DNA of 64,000 nucleotides, from positions 351,227 to 415,226 of the forward strand of contig NZ_JBMPIT010000003.1 in the NCBI RefSeq assembly GCF_049341845.1. The letters are read 5' to 3'. Shown here piece by piece: positions 40,283 through 47,400 of the stretch. Numbering within the stretch: position 1 is the stretch's first letter; each line of letters opens with the position of its first letter. Source of the DNA: Curtobacterium guangdongense. Lineage in GTDB: Bacteria; Actinomycetota; Actinomycetes; Actinomycetales; Microbacteriaceae. The notes beneath the pieces are model-generated. The model was given only the letters and a program-made list of their open reading frames with translations, was not told where the DNA came from and ran no database searches. Position numbers and translations under genes: made by a program.

Positions 40283-40945
40283 TCATCCCCGTCCTGTGTC
40301 CGGCGCGATCACGTACCGGAACGCCCCCTCGTACCGGTACAGCGTGCCGACGATCGGCGCCGTGAGCACCAGGGACACGCGCTGCAGGTCGGCTTCGTCA
40401 TCGAATCGTTCCGTGAGCGTCACACGCGGTGCGATCAGGGCCGGGAGGCTCCACCCGCGTCCGAGCGCACGGAACGTCACACGAGTGGAGACCAGGCGCA
40501 AGGCACCCGCGTCCGGCCCGTCGACGTCGACCTCCACGCGGAGACGGGCGCTGACGCGCCCGTGGCGACCGAGGTGGTCGACCAGGCCATCCGGTTCGGC
40601 GGTGATGGCGTCCACCATCGTGCGGTCCCCGGAGCGGAGGTGGAAGGTGCGGTGCGCGCGGACCGCGACACGAGCCTCCAGGCTGCTGCCCCGACCGACG
40701 CGCGCCGCCCTGTTCTCGACGGTGAAGGCAACCTGCCGTTGCCAGACCGGGAACATCACCGCGTCGCGGGCGAAGAGCGCGAGCACCGGCCAGAGCCACC
40801 GGCGCGGTGTCCCGACGACGTCGAAGACGCCGTCGCCGCGGCCGACGTGCCCCGGTGGGATCGCCCCGAAGTACGCCCGGAGGCGGGGGTGCAGCCGGTC
40901 GACGACGTCAGGCGTGGTGCTCAGCTCGTAGGGCGACCGGGTCAC
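40283..40945 (-). CDS. DUF4166 domain protein
   Basis: 220 residues, first gene of a unit with the TIGR01777 epimerase, a pairing seen in other bacteria (sometimes as one fused protein). DUF4166 features such as FGAIPPGHVGRGDGVFDVVG are present; function unknown. GTG start at 40945 with CAGGAT 6 nt upstream; the longer frame reaching past it crosses the divergent CDF gene. Confidence 0.82.
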   Translation of the reverse strand: MTRSPYELSTTPDVVDRLHPRLRAYFGAIPPGHVGRGDGVFDVVGTPRRWLWPVLALFARDAVMFPVWQRQVAFTVENRAARVGRGSSLEARVAVRAHRTFHLRSGDRTMVDAITAEPDGLVDHLGRHGRVSARLRVEVDVDGPDAGALRLVSTRVTFRALGRGWSLPALIAPRVTLTERFDDEADLQRVSLVLTAPIVGTLYRYEGAFRYVIAPDTGRG

Positions 40946-40979
40946 GCCTCGATCCTGGCATGTCGATGGTGCGGATCCG

Positions 40980-40985
40980 TACGAT
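40980..40985 (+). promoter_or_regulatory. -10 box for CDF exporter gene
   Basis: TACGAT, exactly 7 nt before the ATG at 40993; no Shine-Dalgarno sequence. Confidence 0.55.
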
Positions 40986-40992
40986 TGTGCGC

Positions 40993-41907
40993 ATGGGACA
41001 CGACCACGGACACGCGCACGGGGGTGCGAACGAACGCGCCCTGTGGGTGGCGTTCTGCATCTCCGCGACGATCCTGCTGGCCGAGGTCGTCGGCGCCGTC
41101 GTGACCGGGTCCCTCGCGCTCCTCGTCGACGCCGGACACATGGTCGTCGACACCGGCGGCATCGGGATCGGACTCGTCGCGACACGGCTGGCCCGACGCT
41201 CCCCGACCTCGCAGCGCACGTGGGGGTTCCAGCGGGCGGAGGTGCTCGGTGCCACCGCGCAGGCGGCGATCCTGCTCGCGGTCGGTGTGTACGTGATCAT
41301 CTCGGCGATCCAGCGGTTGTTCGTCCCCGCCGAGATCCACTCCGGGCCGCTGCTCGTGTTCGGGGTGATCGGGCTCGTCGGGAACCTCGTGGCCTACGCC
41401 GTGCTGCTGCGGGCGTCCGGCGAGAACTTCACCTCGCGGGCCGCGCGGCTCGAGGTCCTCAACGACACGCTCGGCTCCGTCGCCGTGATCGCCGCGGCCG
41501 TCGTGCTCGCGCTGACGGGGTGGGAACGGGCGGACTCGGTCGCGGCGCTCGTCATCGGTGGGCTGATCCTGCCGCGGGCGATCCGACTGCTCCGTGAGAC
41601 CGCGAACGTGCTGCTCGAGGCCACGCCGCCGGGGCTCGACCTCGAGGACGTGCGTGGCCACATCCTGGAGCTCGACCACGTGATCGCGGTGCACGACCTG
41701 CACGCGACGCTCGTCGCGACCGGGGTGCCGAACCTGACGGCGCACGTGGTGGTGGACGACCACTGCTTCACGACGGCGCACGCTCCAGCGATCCTCGACG
41801 AGTTGCAGCAGTGCGTGGCGGAGCACTTCGACGTGCCGGTCGAGCACTCCACGTTCCAGCTCGAGCCCGCGTCGCATCGCCGGCACGAGCACGACGTGCA
41901 CGCGTAG
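40993..41907 (+). CDS. Cation diffusion facilitator (Zn/Cd/Co exporter)
   Basis: 304 residues, six helices, CzcD/ZitB type. N-terminal HDHGHAHG metal-binding tail, helix-2 site DAGHMVVD and helix-5 LEVLND site, and a C-terminal cytoplasmic metal-binding domain with a second His-rich tail (HRRHEHDVHA). It exports zinc or a related divalent cation by proton antiport, complementing the Zur/ZnuABC uptake operon in this window. Leaderless start predicted. Confidence 0.93.
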   Translation: MGHDHGHAHGGANERALWVAFCISATILLAEVVGAVVTGSLALLVDAGHMVVDTGGIGIGLVATRLARRSPTSQRTWGFQRAEVLGATAQAAILLAVGVYVIISAIQRLFVPAEIHSGPLLVFGVIGLVGNLVAYAVLLRASGENFTSRAARLEVLNDTLGSVAVIAAAVVLALTGWERADSVAALVIGGLILPRAIRLLRETANVLLEATPPGLDLEDVRGHILELDHVIAVHDLHATLVATGVPNLTAHVVVDDHCFTTAHAPAILDELQQCVAEHFDVPVEHSTFQLEPASHRRHEHDVHA

Positions 41908-41910
41908 GGC

Positions 41911-41934
41911 GGGGCGCGACGCGCGACGCGCCCC
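41911..41934. terminator. Hairpin between CDF and convergent secreted gene
   Basis: GGGGCGCG pairs with CGCGCCCC around an 8-nt loop, in the 28-bp gap between two convergent stop codons. Confidence 0.65.
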
Positions 41935-41935
41935 C

Positions 41936-42529
41936 TCAGCAGTCGTCGTCGTTCGTGGGGTACGCGGTGATCACGCGATCGGTCGTCGCGGAGACGATGA
42001 CCTTCACGAAGCCGTCGGGGCTCGGCGCCGTGCCGTCGTCGAACCGCACGGCAGCGGCGTAGCAGACCTTGCCGTCGCCGGCGTCGACCGGGAACCCGTC
42101 CCGCGGACTCGTGAGCGCCGTCTGCGCCGCGGTGAGCATCGCGTCGTCCCAGTCGCGGTCGCCGTGGCCCGCGAGGACGTCCTCCCAGTCGGCGGTGTGC
42201 CGCACGCGGATGTGCTCGTACCCCTGACTCGAGTTCCCGCACTGCAGCACGACGTCGCCGAGCGCCGCCGTGTCGTAGCGAGCGACCGTCGCGCGGGAGT
42301 CCCGGTCGCAGGCGGCGAGCACGGAGCCACCCGGCAGATCCGGACCAGTCTGGTCGATGACGACGGTGCCGTCACTCGTCGCGACGGCGGTCGGCGCGGT
42401 CGTCGGCCCCGAGAGCACCGGGTCGTCCGCCCCCTGCTGCGCGGTGAGGAAGAGCCCACCGGCCACGAGACCGGCGGCCACGACCGCGGCGAGGCCGGTG
42501 ACGACGGAACGGTTGCGTCTCGACGGCAT
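41936..42529 (-). CDS. Secreted/anchored protein with possible BECR-type RNase domain
   Basis: 197 residues. One N-terminal hydrophobic segment (about 10-30) as signal or anchor, a Thr/Asp-rich linker, and a globular part with LQCGNSSQGYEHIRVRH (about 95-111) and the ending TTDRVITAYPTNDDDC (182-197). The GYEHI..RH and VITAYP pairing is what I associate with BECR/EndoU-like nuclease folds (catalytic His/Arg plus a C-terminal Thr/Tyr strand). No immunity gene is adjacent. Function as a secreted nuclease is inference; it could be an unrelated small domain. Confidence 0.65.
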   Translation of the reverse strand: MPSRRNRSVVTGLAAVVAAGLVAGGLFLTAQQGADDPVLSGPTTAPTAVATSDGTVVIDQTGPDLPGGSVLAACDRDSRATVARYDTAALGDVVLQCGNSSQGYEHIRVRHTADWEDVLAGHGDRDWDDAMLTAAQTALTSPRDGFPVDAGDGKVCYAAAVRFDDGTAPSPDGFVKVIVSATTDRVITAYPTNDDDC

Positions 42530-42553
42530 GCGGCCAGTATGCCGGAGGCGGGG

Positions 42554-42601
42554 CGAGCCTCCCGTCCGATGGAGGCGACCAGACCCCGGACGGGAGGCTC
42601 G
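42554..42601. repeat. Palindrome B with wide spacer, past MFS gene
   Basis: CGAGCCTCCCGTCCG and its exact inverse, 15-bp arms and 18-nt spacer. It sits immediately beyond the MFS stop codon. Confidence 0.8.
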
Positions 42602-42608
42602 GGGTGCG

Positions 42609-43868
42609 TCAGGCGCGCGCGGCCAGTCGCGTCCCGGCGACGGCGGCGAGCGCGGCGACGAGCACCACGTACCCGAGGAGCACGGGGAGCGTCGGGAGCA
42701 CGAGGAGCGCCGCGCCGACGGCCACGACCGGCACCGTCAGCCCGGCGTACGCGACGAGGAACGTCGCTGCGAGCACCCCGCCGCGCTGCTCGGGGCCGAC
42801 CAGCGCACCCGCGCTCGCGATCGCGGCGCGGAAGAGCAGCCCCACCCCGGCGCCGGCGACGACGCCGCCGCCGATGAACCCGGCGACCTGCAGCACGACC
42901 GCCGCGACCCCGAGCACGACGAGGCCGCCGACGAGGAGGACGACACCGAGCCGGATCTGGGCGCGCTGCGAGAGCCGGGCGAACACGAGCTGGGAGACGG
43001 AACTCGCGGCGAAGACTCCGAAGGTCGTGGCTCCGGCGGCCAGGCGGTCGGTCACGTGGAACGTCGAACCGAGGAACGACGGCGCGACCGACGTGAAGAG
43101 TCCCTGCACCCCGAAGGCCGCGAACGCCGCGATGCCAGCGGTCCAGAACGCGCCGCCCTTGCCCGCAGGGGCCTGCACGCGCTGCGGCCGGTAGGGCACA
43201 CGCTCCTCGGGACGGCCGACGGTCTCCGGAGCGGCGAGCACCGCCACGAAGGCGACCACGAGCGCGACGACGAACACGATGTACGGCGTCATCAGCGGCT
43301 GTCCGACGAACTCCGCCAGCGCTCCGCCGACGAGGGCGCCGAGGGAGAGACCGCCGAGGTTCACGACGCCGGCCGCGACACTCGCACCCTTCGCGGACGC
43401 CTCGCTGCCGGTGGCCCGGACCCGGAGTTCCCCGAGGTGCGCGGTCGCCGTCGCCGTCAGCGTCCCGACGCCGAAGCCCGTGACGAGCCGCGCGACGATC
43501 AGCCCGCTGACGTCGTTCCAGACGAGGAACAGCACCGCCGCGACGAGTTCGAGCGCGATCGACACGAGGATGAGCGGCTTCCGCCCGTGGACGTCACTCA
43601 GGTGCCCCGCGAAGTACAGCGACCCGACGACGCCGAGGCCGTACGCGGCGAAGATGATCGTCGTGGTGAACGTCGGGAAGCCGTCGCGCGCCTGGTAGAC
43701 CACGTACAGCGGCGCTGGCACCGTCGCGAACGCCATCACCGCGAGGAACGCGAACGCCACGGCCCAGAACCCCGCACCGTGACGGCGGCGGCTGTGCGCG
43801 CGCCGACCGCGCGGCACCGGAGGAGTGGACACGGATCCGGTGGATGGCTCTTCGAGGACGGTTGTCAT
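42609..43868 (-). CDS. MFS transporter (12-helix, drug exporter-like)
   Basis: 419 residues with twelve helices. Loop 2-3 signature GHLSDVHGRKPLILVS is the MFS A-motif; no LysR-independent substrate clue. Divergent from a LysR gene, with palindromes in the gap, so probably LysR-regulated export of a toxic compound. ATG at 43868 has GAGCAT 6 nt upstream. Confidence 0.88.
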   Translation of the reverse strand: MTTVLEEPSTGSVSTPPVPRGRRAHSRRRHGAGFWAVAFAFLAVMAFATVPAPLYVVYQARDGFPTFTTTIIFAAYGLGVVGSLYFAGHLSDVHGRKPLILVSIALELVAAVLFLVWNDVSGLIVARLVTGFGVGTLTATATAHLGELRVRATGSEASAKGASVAAGVVNLGGLSLGALVGGALAEFVGQPLMTPYIVFVVALVVAFVAVLAAPETVGRPEERVPYRPQRVQAPAGKGGAFWTAGIAAFAAFGVQGLFTSVAPSFLGSTFHVTDRLAAGATTFGVFAASSVSQLVFARLSQRAQIRLGVVLLVGGLVVLGVAAVVLQVAGFIGGGVVAGAGVGLLFRAAIASAGALVGPEQRGGVLAATFLVAYAGLTVPVVAVGAALLVLPTLPVLLGYVVLVAALAAVAGTRLAARA

Positions 43869-43907
43869 GCTCCGATGCTCCCGCCGCAGCACCATCGGGT
43901 CAAACGG

Positions 43908-43940
43908 ATCATCTTGATGATTTCCATCGATCTGGTCGAT
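43908..43940. promoter_or_regulatory. Probable LysR operators in MFS-LysR gap
   Basis: ATCATCTTGATGAT (43908-43921) is a perfect 6-bp-armed palindrome and ATCGATCTGGTCGAT (43926-43940) has perfect 5-bp arms with a 5-bp centre. LysR proteins typically bind two such sites near their own divergent promoter. Confidence 0.6.
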
Positions 43941-43950
43941 GATGGGGTGC

Positions 43951-44832
43951 ATGGAGACCAGGCTGCTCGAACAGTTCGTGACCGTCGCCGCCGAGGGCAG
44001 CGTCACCCGCGCTGCGGAACGGCTCTGGGCAGCACAGTCGACCGTCTCGGCGGGGATCGCGAGCCTCGAGCGCTCGTTCGGGGTCCGGCTGTTCGAGCGC
44101 ACCGGCCGGCACCTCGTGCTCACCACTGCCGGTGAGGACCTCCTCCCGCACGCCAGGGCCGTGCTCGACTCGCTCGACCGGATGCACGACCTCGCCACCG
44201 CGTCGGACGCCGAACTCCGCGGGCGGGTCCGGCTCGGGATCTTCACGAGCATGGACATCGTCGACCTGACGGGAGTGCTCCGCCCGTTCCGGCAGCGCCA
44301 CCCGCTCGTCGCGGTGGAGCTCATGACGTCCCCGTCCGGGACCACCGGGCTGGTGCAGGACCTGGTGGCTGGACGGCTCGACCTGGCGTACTGCGGCCTG
44401 CCGTCGGTGCCCGCCGGCATCGTCGTCGAGCCCCTCCGTGAGATGCCGTTCCGGGTGTTCGTCGCCGCGGACCACCCGCTCGCACGGAGCGGGCGGACCG
44501 CGGTGTCGCTGACGGAACTCGCCGACGAGGCGTTCATCGACACGGCGCACGGGTTCGGCAACCGGATCATCCTCGATCAAGTGCTCGAGCGACTCGGCAT
44601 CCGGCGGCGCATCGTCGCGGAGATGAACGACATGCCCGCGGTCATCCGGTTCGCGGCCGCCGGACTCGGGGTCGGCGTGGTGCCGGACTCGGGGGTCCCG
44701 CACGACGGCGTGGTCCTCGAGCTCGAGGACCACGTCGAGCCGCTCCGGGTGGGTCTGGCGATGCGGACGGCACCGGAGCCGAACCGTGCAGTGCGGGCGC
44801 TCGCGCAGGACATCGTCGCCGCGCGGCGCTGA
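43951..44832 (+). CDS. LysR-family transcriptional regulator
   Basis: 293 residues. HTH at about 15-60 (EGSVTRAAERLWAAQSTVSAGI), effector-binding domain 88-290. Divergent from the MFS gene, its likely target. METR at 43951 was chosen; MMGC at 43939 would add four residues. GATGAT precedes the start by 7 nt. Confidence 0.92.
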   Translation: METRLLEQFVTVAAEGSVTRAAERLWAAQSTVSAGIASLERSFGVRLFERTGRHLVLTTAGEDLLPHARAVLDSLDRMHDLATASDAELRGRVRLGIFTSMDIVDLTGVLRPFRQRHPLVAVELMTSPSGTTGLVQDLVAGRLDLAYCGLPSVPAGIVVEPLREMPFRVFVAADHPLARSGRTAVSLTELADEAFIDTAHGFGNRIILDQVLERLGIRRRIVAEMNDMPAVIRFAAAGLGVGVVPDSGVPHDGVVLELEDHVEPLRVGLAMRTAPEPNRAVRALAQDIVAARR

Positions 44833-44866
44833 CCGTGGGGCTGACCGCGGGGCAGGCGGGTGGCCG

Positions 44867-46339
44867 TCAGGCCTCGAGCAGGTGGGCGATGCCCGACACC
44901 GATCGCCGCGCGGCAGCCGAGGACGACACGAACCCGACGATGACGATCCCCGCACCGATGCCGACGACGATCCACCACATCGCGTGCGTGGCGACCGCGA
45001 ACCCCGCACCGACGCTGGCGACCGCACTCGCGCCGGTGACGGTCCCCGCGAGGGCGACGCCGAGCGACACCCCCGTCTGGCGACTCGTCGAGGCCACGGC
45101 GGCCGCGGACCCGGACTGCGCCCGTGGCATGCCCGAGACCGCGGTGTTCGTGATCGGGGCGTTCACCATGCCGAACCCGAGTCCGAAGAGCACGAACGCG
45201 GACACGAGCACCCACATCGGGGTGTGCGCGTCGATCGTCGTGAGCACCACGCCGGCGCCACCGATGCCGATCCCGGCGAGCACGAGCGGGACACGGGTGC
45301 CCACCGATCCCACGAGTCGGCCGGACAGGGGCGAGGCGAGCATCGTCGCGACCGCCGCCGGCAGGGTCCACAGGCCGGCCTCGAACGGGGACATGCCCCG
45401 GACCTCCTGCAGGTAGAGCGCGTTCAGGAAGAGGAACGCGCCGTTCGCCCCGAACGCCGCGATCGCGGTCAGCACAGCGGACGAGAACGGGATGCTCCGG
45501 AAGAACCGGACGTCGATGAGGGGCTCGGCCGTGCGCCGTTCGACCCCGACGAGCGCGACCAGGGCTGCTGCAGCGGCGACGAAGAGCCCGAGGGCCGCCG
45601 GCGAGGTCCACCCCAGCCGCGGGCCCTCGATGAGTCCACCGACCAGCGTCGCCAGGAGCACGATGACGAGCCCCTGCCCGAGCGGGTCGAGTCGACGCGG
45701 ACGCGGGGCGCGGGACTCCGGGACGAACAGGAACGTCAGGACGATAGCCGCGATGCCGATCGGCACGTTGATCCAGAAGATCGCACGCCACCCGACCGTG
45801 TCCGTCAGCGCCCCGCCGACGAGCGGACCGACGCCCATCGAGACCCCGACGACCGCACCCCAGACACCGACCGCCCGCGCGCGCTCCTTCGCGTCGTCGA
45901 AGGTGGCCGTGATGATGGACATCGCCACCGGGTTCATCATCGACCCGCCGACCGCCTGGACCATGCGGAACACGACGAGCCAGCCGACCGTCGGCGCGAG
46001 CGAGCAGAGCAGCGATCCGACGCTGAAGAGCGCGAGCCCGATCTGGAAGGTCCGGCGCCGCCCGATCCGGTCAGCGGTCGAGCCGGACAGCATGAGCAGG
46101 CTCGCGAGCACGAGCGTGTAGGCGTCGATCGTCCACTGCAGTCCGGAGATCGTGCTGTGGAGTTCGCGGCCGATCGACGGCAGCGCGACGTTCACCACGG
46201 TGGCGTCCATCGAGACGATGAACAGGCTCATGCAGCAGACCGCGAGGATCAGGTACCGGTGTCGGTACCTGCCGGGCAGGTCAGGAGCACCCTGCTCGGG
46301 ACGTCGGAGCTCAGTGGAAGCCGTCGCCGTCTCCTTCAC
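44867..46339 (-). CDS. DHA2-family (14-helix) MFS multidrug transporter
   Basis: 490 residues with fourteen helices, EmrB/QacA type: MDATVVNVALPSIGREL is the family start and GSTADRIGRRRTF the A-motif. Proton-driven efflux of hydrophobic toxic compounds. The GTG start overlaps the end of the upstream small gene by 29 nt; no nearer start codon keeps helix 1. It is the last gene of a three-gene unit. Confidence 0.9.
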   Translation of the reverse strand: MKETATASTELRRPEQGAPDLPGRYRHRYLILAVCCMSLFIVSMDATVVNVALPSIGRELHSTISGLQWTIDAYTLVLASLLMLSGSTADRIGRRRTFQIGLALFSVGSLLCSLAPTVGWLVVFRMVQAVGGSMMNPVAMSIITATFDDAKERARAVGVWGAVVGVSMGVGPLVGGALTDTVGWRAIFWINVPIGIAAIVLTFLFVPESRAPRPRRLDPLGQGLVIVLLATLVGGLIEGPRLGWTSPAALGLFVAAAAALVALVGVERRTAEPLIDVRFFRSIPFSSAVLTAIAAFGANGAFLFLNALYLQEVRGMSPFEAGLWTLPAAVATMLASPLSGRLVGSVGTRVPLVLAGIGIGGAGVVLTTIDAHTPMWVLVSAFVLFGLGFGMVNAPITNTAVSGMPRAQSGSAAAVASTSRQTGVSLGVALAGTVTGASAVASVGAGFAVATHAMWWIVVGIGAGIVIVGFVSSSAAARRSVSGIAHLLEA

Positions 46340-46574
46340 CCGGGGTCTTGTGACCGCCGAGCATGTCGTTGTCGTCCTGGTCGCTCGTCGACGCGAGCTG
46401 GAGCATCGCGAGGACCACCACGACCACGATGAACGCGATGCCGAGGAAGATCAGCGCGAGCGTGACCTCCCTCGTCGAGATGAGCACGACGAGCCCGGTG
46501 AACACCGCGATGATCGCGGAGATCCCGAGGAGCTCGACCGGGCGCAGGCGGTCACGACGGCTGGGGGTGGTCAT
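46311..46574 (-). CDS. Small two-helix membrane protein
   Basis: 87 residues: two hydrophobic helices (about 16-35 and 40-60) and a charged C-terminal tail (DQDDNDMLGGHKTPGEGDGD). Its ATG overlaps the DUF308 stop (ATGA) and its end overlaps the DHA2 transporter gene by 29 nt. No family recognised. Confidence 0.72.
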   Translation of the reverse strand: MTTPSRRDRLRPVELLGISAIIAVFTGLVVLISTREVTLALIFLGIAFIVVVVVLAMLQLASTSDQDDNDMLGGHKTPGEGDGDGFH

Positions 46575-47212
46575 GCGTGTGGAGCTCCGTTCGGGGACGC
46601 CGCTGGTGCAGTCGTCCCCCACTTGTGCGAGAGGCCGGCGATCACGTGGAAGACCGCCGTGATGGCGAGGTACGCGCCGAGCAGGCCGACGAGGACGATC
46701 GACGCGTCGAGGACGCCGCTGACCCGCTCGATGCCGCCGAGTTGCTGCGAGTAGTCCGGCGGGGTGACGAGGAACCCGATCGCGAGCAGCAGGGTCAGTC
46801 CGCCGATCGTCATCCAGTCGCGGGCGAAGGGCGAGGTGCGACGGGCGCGGATGCCCTGGACGAGCTCGAGCGCCCCCGTCAGCACGGCGAAGGCGACCAC
46901 GACGGCGATGAAGGCCGGCAGCCCGAGCCCGTTGCACGCGATCCCGACGATCCCGGCGAGGACGGTGATGACCGCCTGGACCGTGGCGGTCCGGCGGGAC
47001 CGGCCGTCGTCACGGAGCCGGACGATGCTGCCGATGCCGAGCACGACGCCCTCGACGACCGCGAACGCGCCGAACAGCAGCAGTCCGTAGCCGGCGGCGT
47101 GGTTCGACGAGAAGGTGATGACGAGCGCGACGATCGCGGCGGGCACGGCCCGGAGGATCGGGATCGGCCAGTACCGCGCGCGCTGGTGTGCGTCTGCGAC
47201 GGAGTCGGACAC
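46571..47212 (-). CDS. DUF308 family membrane protein
   Basis: 213 residues with about six helices, HdeD-like DUF308. GTG at 47212 has AGAGG close by; an ATG at 47230 would add six residues. First of three coupled genes with the small protein and the DHA2 exporter. Acid or envelope stress links are known for HdeD relatives only. Confidence 0.82.
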   Translation of the reverse strand: MSDSVADAHQRARYWPIPILRAVPAAIVALVITFSSNHAAGYGLLLFGAFAVVEGVVLGIGSIVRLRDDGRSRRTATVQAVITVLAGIVGIACNGLGLPAFIAVVVAFAVLTGALELVQGIRARRTSPFARDWMTIGGLTLLLAIGFLVTPPDYSQQLGGIERVSGVLDASIVLVGLLGAYLAITAVFHVIAGLSHKWGTTAPAASPNGAPHA

Positions 47213-47325
47213 GAGACCTCTTTCGGGCATGCGGATCGTACGACCGATCCTACCGCCGCCCCGATGGACGCCCGTCCCGTGCGGCCCCACGACCGCTGAA
47301 GGTCCTCGAACGCTCGGACCGCGCG

Positions 47326-47378
47326 GACGGCACCGGTGCCCGGACGACACCGGCGCCCGCGCGGGCACCGGTGCCGTC
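47326..47378. terminator. Perfect inverted repeat beyond surface-protein gene
   Basis: GACGGCACCGGTGCCCG (47326-47342) and its inverse (47362-47378), 17-bp arms with 19-nt spacer, each arm itself containing the palindrome GGCACCGGTGCC. It lies just past the LAXTG-protein stop and may be its terminator. Confidence 0.65.
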
Positions 47379-47400
47379 GAGGTCTCAGTCCTCGGGTGCC

